From: Trichosphaerium sp. ATCC 40318
Taxonomy: Eukaryota > Discosea > Flabellinia > Trichosidae
Direction of reading: 5' to 3'
Assembly: GCA_038496445.1 (NCBI GenBank)
Contig: JALMLS010000552.1
Location: 102,996 to 166,995 of the forward strand
Length of the DNA: 64,000 nucleotides
The notes beneath the pieces are model-generated. The model made no database searches, had not been told where the DNA came from, and saw nothing but the letters and a program-made list of their open reading frames with translations. Both the position numbers and the translations under genes were made by a program. The number at the start of each line of letters is the position of its first letter. Positions within the stretch are counted from its first letter, which is position 1. This document shows, in pieces, positions 21,109-32,835 of this stretch.

Positions 21109-21736
21109 TATAAACAACATAAAGTATTTTGAACAAAATTTATTTTCGTGAAGAAGCTTCGTGAAACGTTTTTTTATTTTCATGTTTTTCGTAAAACTCA
21201 CCAACTCATGAATTTGTTAGAGGTTGAGGAATACACAAAGTTCATCAGTAAATACTTATAAAAGTCAAAACATGGCGCAATTTTTCAATCTAAAGTCATA
21301 TCACGCGATATGCTAGAGGCCCAACAGTAACCTCTATTTGTACATACAAAAAACCGAGTAAATAAACTTTATCGGAAAATCTACAAGATGTGTAATCTAT
21401 ATTCTTAGCGAATTCTTAAGAAATGACTCTGTTTAATAGTAAAATGTATATGCCCAGCCATGTATCAGACGCCTATGCGTTGTAGTTTCTTGAATATCTT
21501 TTGGAAGGTACAATAGTACAAGGGCAACTACAGTCAATCTTGATTGTCTTTTTTGCATTTGGCAAATATTCCTACAATGACAGAAAAATGTTATTCTTTT
21601 GTGTTGTATTTCTTTGCACTACCAACCGTTTCTAGTTTAGATCAGCTACACACGGCTGCTATTGACTTAAGTCTACTTAAGTAGCTCATAATTGGCTGTT
21701 TATTGTTAACTATCGCTCTGTTATAATGTCAACAAA
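21109..21736. other. Intergenic spacer
   Basis: Between the small basic protein gene (+) and the 3' end of the SGNH gene (-). No coding feature is seen. Confidence 0.4.
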
Positions 21737-23105
21737 TTATCGGTATTCATCAGTGAGTAAACTTGATATTATAGGTATATTATACTCGCTTATGTACTTA
21801 TATCCATCTGAGTCATAATGGTAGGAGCAAGGATCCTTCCTGCATATAGTACATGTTTTGTATGGTGGAGTACCACAGTAGCTTGTTACTCTTCCTGTTG
21901 AAACAACGTCAAATTAAGAAAAAAATAAGATCAAAATAACAACACTGCCCTCGCTTTCACATACCATATAGATCTACTATAGGTACGCCATTACTACCCA
22001 TAATCTTCGTAGCTCGTGTATTAAGCTCATTGATGATATTAGCGCCCTTAGAATCTTGTCAGTTTACATTGACAATTACAATACTTCGGCTAGAAAAAAG
22101 TACGCTTGAACCCATTGAGTATGGCGCAGGTGTTGTTGTAGCGTATAGAAGCTTAGCTTTTGTAGCTTTCAGCTTTTTTGTAATATTCGATAGTTGCTGA
22201 ACAGGAATGAGAAACATGTAAGGAATACTCGTGTACCTCTGCATACTCATCTATTGTGTTTTGATCAATGTCATGCAGTCCGAAGTTGAACTGAATAAAA
22301 TCCCATTTAGCACTATCACCGCTTGCAGTGCGCAAGAAAGTATCGAGACACTTCAAACCATACTCAGTATTTAAAGCGCCGCCATCACTAACGTCCCAAG
22401 GCGTATGCTGAACGAAACAAGTTGTGTTCAATCCCTAACAAACAAGTACTTTAAACTCACTTTGTTTAAGTTTAGACTAAATCGGTTGGTTCCTCATATG
22501 CGCACGTGGTATATAGATCACCTCTACTACCCATGCGACTACAAAAAAGTGGTCAAGAAAGCTGTACCTGTTTAATGAAAGGAGTGTAACCAATTGACAC
22601 TGAATCGCCCAGAATAAGGCAGTTTGGTAAAGAGCTAGATGGTGGGAACTCTGGGCCTGGTTTACAATTTGCAGTGGCCGGAACAGAAGGTTTATTGGCT
22701 TCTATGCACGTCGTACCGCTATTGGATGTCGAACACGTTGTTCCTTAGCAAAAGTAAGATCAAGAAAAGGTTCAAGAAATACAAAACGAAATACCTGCTG
22801 GACAACAGTAAGACGCAGCTAGTAGCAGATGTTAGCGATTTGGAACATTATAACTGAATTTCTCTATTGTTCCTAACCTTCTGTTCCGTTGGCGCAACAT
22901 ACTGCACCTGTTCCAAGTGGGCAGCAACCGTAGCCACTAGCAGAATAGAAGACTTTTGAAGCTTATTACGAATGAAACTTTTCTGAACTCAAAACGAACC
23001 TTCGCAGCACGTGCCAACGCAACTGGTTGATGATATTGGGCATTTATCAGATAAAACAACTGATATTAGTGCCAATAGACAGAAAATTATGAATAGGGTC
23101 GTCAT
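21737..23105 (-). CDS. Secreted protein: granulin-like cysteine domain plus SGNH/GDSL hydrolase
   Basis: About eight exons. The start at 23105 gives a signal peptide (LFIIFCLLALISVVLS). It is followed by a cysteine-rich stretch with repeated CC pairs (TCCE, GYGCCPLGTGAVCCANG, YCCPAGTTC), similar to granulin modules. Then LPNCLILGDSVSIGYTPF gives the GDS nucleophile motif of SGNH hydrolases. IQFNFGLHDID resembles the block III Gly/Asn region, and HYDSDGYKYIS lies where the Asp-x-x-His pair is expected, with the histidine not obvious. One intron is very short (30 or 33 nt). The likely role is an extracellular esterase or lipase acting on acylated carbohydrate or lipid; the substrate is unknown. 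Confidence 0.75.
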
Positions 23106-23559
23106 GGTAGGTATTCGTTACACGTTTTCTGAAAAGTTTTCAAAACAACTTCTTTCACGCTTTTTCTCATATTTCAGTCTTATCTGTTAGCAAATAGGGA
23201 TATCAATGAACTAACGGTGTGCATAGGCGTTTACTATCATATTAAGTGACCAAGGGTTGTTGTCATAGCGTCATAAAGCGTTGGGTAAGTAAATTTCTTT
23301 GATTTTCATCTTTTTTTAGTAATTCTCGTAGAATGATTGCTGACGCCAAAAATACTTACAGTACCCAATGTACAACTTCTTACAAGCGACATCATACAGC
23401 CAAATAAATCAAGATTACATAGACAACCTCATAATTTATTTTTGAACATCAGGGTGAACAGAACGAACGAATTCGTGACTTCATTAACCTCAATTTCCTA
23501 AGTCAGGTTAAGGCACTTTTAGGGTGCGGCGTATCAAATTTATCCGCTGCATAGTAACA
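23106..23559. promoter_or_regulatory. Divergent promoter region (SGNH gene and MFS gene)
   Basis: The two flanking genes point away from each other, so both promoters should lie here. No exon or repeat is visible. Confidence 0.4.
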
Positions 23560-25522
23560 ATGATTGCAACTACAGATGATAGTAGTGAAGAACAAGAGAC
23601 GCTCCTCGATAGCGGTCCGCCACAAGATAAAGGCTATGCTTGGGTTATACTCGTGGCTTGTTTTTATGCCAATTTCTCTATCTATGGCATCGTGTATATG
23701 TTTGGACAGCTTCTTACAGATATAACAAGTACGTCATTCAAAGTCTCCAAGTACGCTTGCCAAAAACTATTGCAACAGTCTTTTCTACGCCAGAAACGAG
23801 TTTTTACGGCACTTGCGACGTATTTGACTAACTTAAAACAAATATCGAACTAACATGTTTCAAAGAGGAATTTAATCAAGGAAGAGCTACGGTATCATTA
23901 GTACTCACTCTATTGATGGTCATGGTACGTCTTTTCACATCGTTTAATGACATCAGTAACAGAATTTGACAGTCAAATTCTCCGTTTCCCACTTTTAGTC
24001 CCAAATTCCGCGGATATTTATTTAATCTTCCTCTAGCAATTCGCTTTTACACCTATATGGGGATTCTTGGCGGCTAAAATAAGCTACAGAGTAGTTGGTG
24101 TTATTGGCTCTATTTTAGCGACAATTGGACTTTTTACAGCTTCTTACTCGCCAAATTTGCCGATAATGTTTTTGACTTATGGCTTTATCATGGGACTTGG
24201 TGGTAGTGCTATTGGTATCCTAGCAGACTCTACAGTTCCTCAATGGTTTACTAAGTACAGAGGCCTTGCGTATGGCATTGCTAAGTCAGGTGAGCTTTTT
24301 AATAAGAAAAGTTTAAGAAAACGATTGTGATTTGTTTCGTACTTATTTTCGTTTAGGCGTCGGTCTTGGAAACTTGGTGTTTCCTCCTTTGATAGCTTTT
24401 CTTAGTAAGAAATTTGGGTGGAGAGATGGCTTAAGAATAATGACAGTGATTCCTTTACTTATGATACCAGCATCCTTCTTTATCATTCCGCGTGTTAAAA
24501 TGGTTGGAAAAAAAACATTAGAACTTAGCCTTTTTAAGGATACTCGGTTTATAATCCTTTTTATTGCAATAGTTGCAATGGCATTCGGTTATATGATACC
24601 ATATGCTCACATTGTAGCGGTAAGTAGTTCTTTATAAACTTGTTATGAGTCAAAAGACTTATAATTCATTTAGGATGGTGAAGATAAAGGCATGTCCGAG
24701 TTTGAAGCTTCTTTTCTTCTTGCTGCTATTGGAGGCGCATCAGCTGCTGGTAGAGTCGCTCTTGGCTTTGTTGCAGATTATATAGGACAGAGTCGTATAC
24801 TTCTTGCAAGTCTTGCGTTCATGTCTGTCATTACAACTGCTTGGCCTTGGCTTAACACTTTCCCACTACTTTTGGCTTATGGCATTCTTTACGGATTTAC
24901 TTCTGGTTCAGTAATAACAAACGTTGCACCTTTCGTCGCAGAACTTTTTGGAACAGGTACACAACAAAAAAATCACGTGATTTTTTGAATAATAATACAA
25001 TTTACTTGTTGTATCTCCTATGTGGTCACAAGCGTACTGGAGTGCGCTAAAATCAATTCTTCACAAATCCTAGGATTTTTTTCCTTTTTTTTTTGTCACG
25101 TGATATTTTGTTGTTTTATTCAACATTCTAACTGCCTCGTTATTAGAAAATCTCGCTGTAGTTCTGGGCATGTTGTGGTTTTCTTGGACAGCTCTAGGAG
25201 GTGGTCCTCCTGTTGCTGGTCTTATCTATGATTCATTCGGTTCTTATAAAGTTGCTGGTGCTATGTCATCTGCTGCTTTCATATTTTCTTTCATTCTCCT
25301 ATGTTTCATAAAACAAACATCTCCGAAACCTATGAAGGTATTTACACATAAATTATATTATCTTTTAGATATGTAGCTGCATGTTTGTGTACTAACGGCT
25401 TTTGTCACTAGGATTTCGAGGAAAGTGTAAAAATGTCCGAAAAAAATCTAAAAGTAACTAAAGATTCAGATACTGTATCATTGATAGAGTCTGTTACAAC
25501 TTCATCTGAAAGTGATATTTGA
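23560..25522 (+). CDS. MFS transporter, monocarboxylate-transporter type
   Basis: Seven exons (23560-23728, 23866-23924, 24037-24289, 24357-24619, 24674-24956, 25147-25337, 25412-25522) join in frame to about 410 residues. The N-terminus DKGYAWVILVACFYANF matches the conserved TM1 motif of SLC16-type carriers (usually D-G-G-W-G-W-x-V). Also typical are the loop TVPQWFTKYRGLAYGIAKSG after TM4, AGRVALGFVADYIG after TM7 and about 12 TM helices. The cytoplasmic tail is Ser/Lys-rich and ends ESVTTSSESDI. It probably moves a small organic acid with protons across the plasma or organelle membrane; the substrate cannot be read. The sixth intron holds two CACGTG palindromes. Confidence 0.9.
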
Positions 25523-25886
25523 GTGGATATGCTTATCTATCTATTCATTTAAGAACGTCTTGTATATACAACTCCTTTGAAATGTAAATAAAACAACAGA
25601 AAAACATAAATTTATTGTAATCAAACTTGAGCGTGTTCTGGTGCTTAACTGTTTCAAACCTTGAAACATAAGTCCTCTAGATTGAAGTCACTATAAGGAT
25701 CGGCTATTGAAAACATCCAACAGGTTCTGGGCAATCATTAGTCCCTTACAAACAACTCCTTATGACAACCGGTTTTTTTTTCGGAAAAAGCGTTGTTTTT
25801 CTGTAAAGAGCTATCTATCGTAAACTGTAGTTTCGAAAATGTAAGGTTCTTCATGTAAAAACAGACGTCATTAGTCTTGTGTAGCA
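25523..25886. other. Intergenic spacer
   Basis: Follows the transporter stop; an AATAAA-like signal lies near 25588. No exon is seen before the duplicated block begins. Confidence 0.45.
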
Positions 25887-26285
25887 ACAAAAAAAAAACT
25901 CAAAAAAAAAAATCAATCATCTCTCGTCATGTGATTGAAACTGTTTCTCAATTACATTTGGAAAACTTGCTCAAGCAATAGATAATTGCTCTTGGATTGC
26001 ATAAAACGTATTTTAAGTGATCGAGATATCCTACCAGTGCATTAAAAAACAGATTGCACAACAAAAAAATATAAAAACCGATTAAAGCATTACATTGTAT
26101 TCTACACAAGAAAATAATGCGTAGAGCAACAATAGCACCAATCGAATGCTTTTCATCATTATTTACAGTGATGGGACCTTGGTTGACTCCCTGTACATCA
26201 CCGAAAAGGTTATCGGTAAATACTTTGAAACGTCTTAAGCTGCCAAAGAAGAAACACAACATGAGCAACAATAAGCACAACTGAT
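25887..26285. repeat. Conserved block, copy B (upstream of HEPN gene 2)
   Basis: Second copy of 5165-5560. Here the - strand frame is open for about 110 codons, with two hydrophobic segments (IVALRIIFL and FYIFLLCNLFFNALVGY), but it starts only with a TTG. Differences between the two copies change amino acids as readily as they leave them alone. This argues against protein-level constraint, although a small membrane protein cannot be excluded. Confidence 0.7.
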
Positions 26286-26604
26286 AATAGTACGTTACCC
26301 ACGTGGTCTTTCAATGGTTATTTTTGTTAACGACTCTTAGAAAACGAAGCTATCACCCCTCAGCGTGGAACATCAAATGGACCTCAAATAACCTGTACGA
26401 ACACTTTACTCTCAGTTTACAACTTTCGTAAACTGTTTTGTTAACGGATTTAGTCAACGCTGATTTACAGCCCAGAGCGCAAGAGGGACAGTGCGCTTAC
26501 CAAGCAGCTTTAGCGTACGCAAAGTTTTTTTGGTTATTTTGTTTTCAGCTGTCACTTTTTTTGATGGCTTTCGCAAAATAAAACTTGTTGTTTACTTATT
26601 GTAG

Positions 26605-27281
26605 TGCCACTCCTAATTTTACAACTGTACCAGACCGAAATGGTAACCGCCACGGGGATCAAGGCAAATACGTTGGTTTGTTTGGCGGGACTAAGTATAC
26701 CCAATCAGCACGTATGTTGTGCATAGCTTTTCGCCATTTGGTGAACTATACAAGCTACGAAATGCATCAGTGGACCGGTGACCACTCTAAGATACGGGAT
26801 ATTCCCGGGTGGTACAAATTTCTTCAAAAGCCGCAAAATCGGTTCCTTCTTTTGGAAAAGTTCATGGGGTTGGATGGCAACGAAGAGTACTCGTTGATAT
26901 TGTGCCTTTACACTATCGCTAAGAACCGCCACGTGATTGCACACGATGCTGAGCACCCTATTGACCCAGCCGAGCTGTTTGATTTTGATAAGTTCGTCGC
27001 TCAGTCAGTAGAGCTAGTAAGAGAATGTTTCCATCGTCTTGGCTTTGCCGTACCACGTGAACTATTGCCTGCTCAGTTCGAAAATAGTGCGTATTCTTTT
27101 GGGGTTTTTTTGGATTTTAACTTGTTTTATAGCGTGCCTGCGACTCATCAGAGACGAGTGTAAGCAAAAGCGCTTTAGTAATAACGAGCATCCTAAAAGG
27201 AAATCGTACAAAGCTCAAGGCTGCACGTCGCCAACCAGTGCTCAGCAGGATACAACAAGAACGATGTTCTTGTGCAAATAA
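26605..27281 (+). CDS. HEPN-like domain protein 2 (5' exon unresolved)
   Basis: Exons about 26605-27086 and 27133-27281, joined across a GTGCGT...TATAG intron. The domain has WTGDHSKIRDIPGWYKFL and KNRHVIAHDAEHP, the latter giving the HEPN-type R-x4-H. It aligns with gene 1 through the G-D-x-S-x-I-R-D-I-x-G-W phrase, so both are paralogues at low identity. The C-terminus is short, basic and unlike the coiled-coil tail of gene 1 (RLIRDECKQKRF, then a Ser/Thr/Gln-rich end). An acceptor (TTGTAG) at 26604 implies a missing upstream start exon. A role in RNA cleavage or RNA binding is inferred from the motif. Confidence 0.6.
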
Positions 27282-27355
27282 GTCTGTAAAACGCTGCAGA
27301 GACAGTAAAGACGATGCAGACTATAAGCTTCCTCAAAAAAAACAAAAAATACAAA

Positions 27356-27692
27356 ATGTAAGAGATGTTGTAACACTTGTGTAAATAGTTAAATCTGTTT
27401 ATTACATGACTTGTTACAATGTCTCAAATGAGCGTTTCTAGTAAGTGAGTGTATCTCGTGGTGTATCGAACAACCAGAATAGACTTCGAGTGAACAGGTT
27501 TTGTAGTATAAGCTTTCCAATACACTATAGCCATGAATAATAGTTGACATAGTCCACACGGAACATCACGGACCAATAGCTAGACATGGCGAGTGAAGGA
27601 GCATGGCACTCTTTCACAAAATAAGCTATCAAGCCAGCATAAGTCTAAATCATCCTTAAAGGTCACGTGACGCATGTATATGACACAAAACC
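27356..27692. repeat. Dispersed repeat, copy 2
   Basis: Partner of 12436-12815. The outer 100 bases on the left and about 20 on the right are the best conserved. Copy 2 begins 75 bases after the HEPN gene 2 stop. It has no coding potential. Confidence 0.7.
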
Positions 27693-28166
27693 ATTAATAA
27701 GGAGCATAGCTCTTTTGTTTTTGTATTCAATCAACACTAGTAATAAATATAAATAGAATCACTTTTTTATTTTTATCTTCGTGAGTTTTCATAGAATGTC
27801 AATTCTCATTGCTGGTTTCGTCACAATGCGAGGTGTAGGTAACTATGTATAAGTTACTCAGGTTCGGTTACAAAACCACAAGAAGAGCAACTCCAAAATT
27901 GGAGGTAACTACCGTTTCCGATAAAAAGTCACGTACTTGGAGAATGTCATGCAAGTCGTTTTTTGTACTACTAGCATGTCTCATTGATAGGATCCAGCTG
28001 ACATTGGTTTAACTGCGCTGAAGAACTCCATCTTACGCTAAGGAATACAGTCATTCTAAGTAGATGCAAGGATGAGCCGTCGGGTTTTTTGGGGTAAATC
28101 CAGAATTCGCTGTTTTGGGGTGAAACTTCGTTATTTTTCAAAAAACAGCACCTTTCACAAAGTAAC
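27693..28166. promoter_or_regulatory. Upstream region of the decarboxylase gene
   Basis: Spacer before the decarboxylase start at 28167. AT-rich, with no exon seen. Confidence 0.35.
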
Positions 28167-30405
28167 ATGGACTCTGAAGAGTTTAGAAAACGTGGCCATG
28201 AGCTAATAGACCTAATTGCCGATTATATGGAAAATACTGGCAAAAAGTATGACTCACCAGTGCCAAACGTTAAACCTAATGACATAGTCAATGCTCTACC
28301 TAAAGAAGCGCCCCAAGGTACTCAATAAACATAAACAGCATTTTGTTCTTACAAAATGACATCAGAACCCGAAAAATGGGATGCTGTACGCCAAGACATC
28401 GATAGTACGTCTTGTTTGACACCTAACGTCATAATTTCACTTCAATCTTTCCAAAAGCCGTTTTAAACGCTCAAATATCGCTAGAGCTGATCATACCAAA
28501 CGTAACACACTGGCAACACCCAAAGTTCTTCGCTTTCTTCCCTCATAACAACTCCTATCCTTCTATTCTCGGTGAGCTGTTATCTGCAGGTCTTGGTATA
28601 CAAGGTATGATGTGGCAAACATCACCAGCAAGCACAGAGCTTGAAACGGTACTTTTTTTTAAACCAAACGTTATGATTTTTTTCTTGTTTTTAAAGGTTG
28701 TCTTCTTAGACTTGTAGGTCGTTATGGACTGGCTTGGTAAAATACTTAAGCTTCCATCAACATTTTTGAACTCAGAATCTGATCGTAAGGGTGGAGGTAT
28801 AATCCAAGGGACTGCCTCAGAGACGACTCTTGTGAATTTGGGTGAGGCTCTTTTTTTGATGGTTAATTTATTAATCATGGACGTTAATAGTTGCTGCACG
28901 TAATCGCACTTTGAAACGATGTCCTAAGGAAGCTACGCATGGTAATATAGTAGTATATGCTTCAGATCAAGCACATAGTAGCGTTAGGAAGGCATGTATT
29001 ATAGCAGGAGTTCCGCTAGAGAATTTCAGGTACAGTGCTTTTTTTTCTTTTGTTATTCGTGTGATGCTTTCTCACATAGAAATGTTGTTTAGAGTTCTAG
29101 AAAGTAATGAAAGAGGAGAGATGAAACCAGAATCGTTAGAAAAAGCAATAAAAGTGAGTAGATTGTTGTGAGGATGAAAACAAATTCCAATTTTTTTCTT
29201 TATTTTTTTTTAGGCTGATTATAAAGCCGGTTTGTTCCCTTGCTATGCTGTTGCAACGATTGGTACAACTGGAGTGACCGCAAATGATCCTATTCAGGCT
29301 CTAGGAGAAGTCAGTACGTTCATACCGTTTGGAACAAGGATTCAACCCGAACACAGTGTCTTGTGCTAAAATCGTCATTTACTAACAACCTATGTAGCTC
29401 AACGCCATAATGTATGGCTCCATGTAGATGCAGCGTACTCTGGTGCAGCTTGTATCTTGGATGAGTATAGACCATACCTTAATGGCATTGAACTTGCTGA
29501 CAGCTTCAACTTTAACCCTCACAAGTGGTTGCTAGTTAACTTTGATTGCTCAGCTCACTGGTAAGCTCATAGGTGCTACGTGAAATTAAACTCACATGCA
29601 GGGTAAGAGATAAACAAGCGCTAGTAGATGCCATGTCTGTAACTGCAAGTTACTTACGAAACCCAGCATCAGATTCAGGTTTGGTATGCGTTTTGATGTT
29701 CATTTTTTTCTTACTCAGTTTTTTCTCGTTTACAATGGCTTAGGTGAATGACTTTCGAGATTGGCAAATACCTCTAGGTAGAAGATTTAGATCGTTAAAA
29801 CTGTGGTTTGTTATGAGATTATATGGTGTAAAAGGAATGCAAAATTTTGTAAGACAACACTTGGAATGGGCTAAACAAGTTGAAAAATGGGTACAAGAAG
29901 ATGATAGGTTTGAGTTAGTTGTACCAAGAACTACTGCGATGATTGTTCTACGTATAAAGAATGCTAATGATGATATTCAACAAAAACTTATTGAACACGT
30001 GAACAAGAAAGGGTTCTATGTCATTGGCAATGTATTCAAAGGTAAGCCTTTTTGCTTTTTTTTTTTGAAATCGTTCCAACTCGGTCTTGTCATCATTAAC
30101 TTAAGAAAGACCTTGTACTTTAATCGCCAATAAAAACCGGTATTTTAAATTGGTGGTTATATTTGGACTGCATGATTTAAGAAACCTTACAACTCAAGCT
30201 TATGTTCTCGACCAGTAAGTTAATTGATAATTTTTAGGACATTGGGTTTTAAGATTCATGATTGGTACACGGTCAACAACATTTGCTGTATGTACATAGG
30301 TTTAAATCATACTATCAAATTAACTTGGTTTACCTTGTTAAGGATATTAAAGCACTATGGACATGCATAAAAGAAGGCGCTGAGAAATTATTGCAAACAA
30401 CATAG
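28167..30405 (+). CDS. Aromatic-L-amino-acid decarboxylase-type PLP enzyme (group II)
   Basis: About eleven exons splice into a full-length enzyme of roughly 450 residues. It opens [20 protein letters not shown], as in animal and plant AADC proteins. Diagnostic segments follow in order: [58 protein letters not shown], the PLP Asp in [11 protein letters not shown] and the Schiff-base Lys in [13 protein letters not shown]. The catalytic loop and the C-terminal GTRSTT part are present. Family enzymes remove CO2 from DOPA, tyrosine, tryptophan or 5-HTP to give amines, in the cytosol as dimers. Substrate choice cannot be settled from the sequence. All splice joins keep frame. Confidence 0.93.
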
Positions 30406-30753
30406 CAAAGAACATTTTAAATGACTTACAAGTGTATAAGGGCAATTCAGAAGACATGGTATTCACAAAAAAGTGAACTAATGTATATTTGAGCCCTGGT
30501 GCAATAAAAGCAAGAAGTATCGTTTGAGGTATAGCACAGTTTTGTTAGTTCTTGAAAGGTTCCAGATCGACTCTACATGTGGTTCCAGTTGCGTTCCGTG
30601 TTTTTAAAATCGTTTAAACTTAAGGAATAACTCGAGTTACATGTGGTTCCAGTTGCGTTCCGCCGTGTGCCGTTAATGTGCCATGTTGAGTGTGATGTTT
30701 CATGTTGTTAATATCTGAGTTAGTTGTACAGCATTACAAGAACGGCGACCACT
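30406..30753. repeat. Spacer with a duplicated 22-bp word
   Basis: The word ACATGTGGTTCCAGTTGCGT, plus two more shared bases, occurs near 30579 and again near 30640, about 61 bp apart. No gene is seen. It lies between the decarboxylase 3' end and the dioxygenase 5' end, so it may be a regulatory duplication. Confidence 0.55.
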
Positions 30754-32394
30754 ATGTGCACTTTTGCGTTTACTATGGTTGACGGGCTGTTCAGAGTTTC
30801 TGGTAGCTCACAATGGTACGGCAATACGTTATCATTAAGTTGTAACGCGTATGAGCGAGGTATGCGAGTTTTGTGTGGATTATTGGGATTTACAAGCATT
30901 TAGACTCAAAAAGAGCACTACAGGCAAATTCTAGGCGAGAAGTTTAAAGAAACAACTTATGGCCGTTCAGAAGATACTAAAAGTGATGAAATAACACGTT
31001 CTCTGGCAGAACTGGATGAAAAAGGGTTTATTGTACTGAAAAACGCTTTAAATGAAAAAGAAATTCTCCAGCTACGAACGCGTCTTGAATACGGCAAGAA
31101 AAACGTACACACCGGCTTTCTCACGTTATTTTAATGTTCTACAAGGGATGGTACAACGGTGTAAATAAAGTCGGCAACATGTGGTACAATACCCGCTCTC
31201 TTTGGTACAAAACGCTTATTCTACGCGCTGTAGGTTCGATTCCTTGCTCAATCAAGATCCAGAAACTTTTACTCAGCTTATTTGCCATCCATCATCTCGA
31301 GCTCACTTATACGGTACGCAAGCGCATTTGTGATACTTGTAACACGCGTTAAAACCAGTTCTGTGATTTTGCAACGATACAGTTTATTGTTTGAAAAAAA
31401 TGGTTCTTACTTACTTCTAACTTCTTCTAGGCTTGCTTGGAAGACAATGTCAAGTTCGTAGTATGAGAGGACATATAAACCCTGGTGCTTATAACCAAGA
31501 GTGGCATTTAGACTTTTATGGGTACGTAGAAAGCTATCTGTATGGCTAACAAATCGGATTACACGTGAACCTTTTTCAATCGTAATTGATGTTGGCTTTT
31601 TTTTTTCTTGATTTTTTCTTGTGCTTTATCCTCACGTATAGATTTTAGTTACTGGGAAGAAAAAAGGTTTTCAGAACAAAGTAAATATGGTGTAACACCG
31701 GTAGCAGTAAATACTACTTTTTACCTTTATGATAACGGGCCAGAACTCTCATGTTTAAAATTTGTAAAAAAGGTACCCTTACACAAAAAAAAAAAGAAAT
31801 CATGCTTTAACACCACGTGAAACTTCATGAGTAATTTTCCATTTATTAATCTTATATATGTTATTCTAATTATTGCCTTTAGGGACACAAAAAGGAGCCA
31901 CCACATTTGTATCCGTTAGATAAAGAAAATTTTCAAAAATGGTGTGATGACCAGGAACAAGTTACAATCTATCCTAAAGCAGGTGATTGTGTTTTATTTG
32001 TTAGTCACATACCTCACAAGGTACTAAAACATTTACTTACATCTTTTCCTTTAAACTTTTTGTGAAAGTACACGTCACTTTTTTCGTTTTGTTGTTGAAA
32101 AAAACTCTAACTCCTCCTCGTTTAAGGGATTAAAAATAGCCCCAGAAAGTCCTCGTTCAAATATTGTTGTACACTATCAATTATGTCCGATGTATCAAGG
32201 TACAAAACTGCACAAACCCTAAAATTCTTCCTGTTTTTTTGGTTTGGTTATTCATTTATTCTTGTTCAGGTATTTGGCATGTATCTTGGCCACTTGGATT
32301 CGCTAATACTTTTCCTTTTGCTGTTGATAATGAACCTTATTATCATAGACAAGAGAAGCCCGATTATGTAAATAAGGACGGTATTGTAATGTAA
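30754..32394 (+). CDS. Phytanoyl-CoA dioxygenase-like (PhyH) protein
   Basis: The 3' two-thirds is clear. An exon encodes LAELDEKGFIVLKNALNE, the usual PhyH opening. Then follow FDSLLNQDPETFTQLI, YNQEWHLDFYG with the H-x-D iron ligands, GVTPVAVNTTFYLYDN, LFVSHIPHKG with the distal histidine, and PRSNIVVHYQL with the arginine expected to bind 2-oxoglutarate. The stop is at 32392-32394. The 5' end is uncertain: ATGs at 30754 and 30775 are in one frame, and the first splice (possibly at 30790-30905) was not settled; one exon near 31130-31230 is also doubtful. Enzymes of this family hydroxylate small lipophilic or carboxylate substrates using Fe(II) and 2-oxoglutarate. Confidence 0.8.
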
Positions 32395-32835
32395 AAAAAA
32401 ACAAACTTAAAATTGTCATTCAAGCGCAAGTTGAAACCATTTCATTGCCTGCTGGGTCTTTTAACAAGACTGAATCTATGTTTGGGGTTATTCTACATGC
32501 GTTGAATTCTTCGCAAATTCATACGCTTAGCAGTGGAGCCAACTGTTGATGTGCAGAAGGTAGAATTCTTCAATACTGCAAAAACTCCCAAATTATTTCT
32601 ACAATAACACAGCCCAGGCAGTTAAATTGATCAATAAGCCAGCGGTGAGGGTACTTGGTTCGTGTTTTAAGTGTTAATGCAAGTCCCTCAAGCATTAAAA
32701 AGGGTCATATGAACTCATCACGTTTGACGTTTTTTGCGAATCTTGTAGGAACAAATCTGATTCACTGAAAAACAAACTTCAGATGAAGCACTTAGTTCAA
32801 AAAATAACTTAAAACAGTTCATACAAATTACTACA
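32395..32835. other. Intergenic spacer
   Basis: Between the dioxygenase stop and the carrier start, both on the + strand. Some short frames occur but nothing resembles a known exon. It should contain the carrier promoter. Confidence 0.4.
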
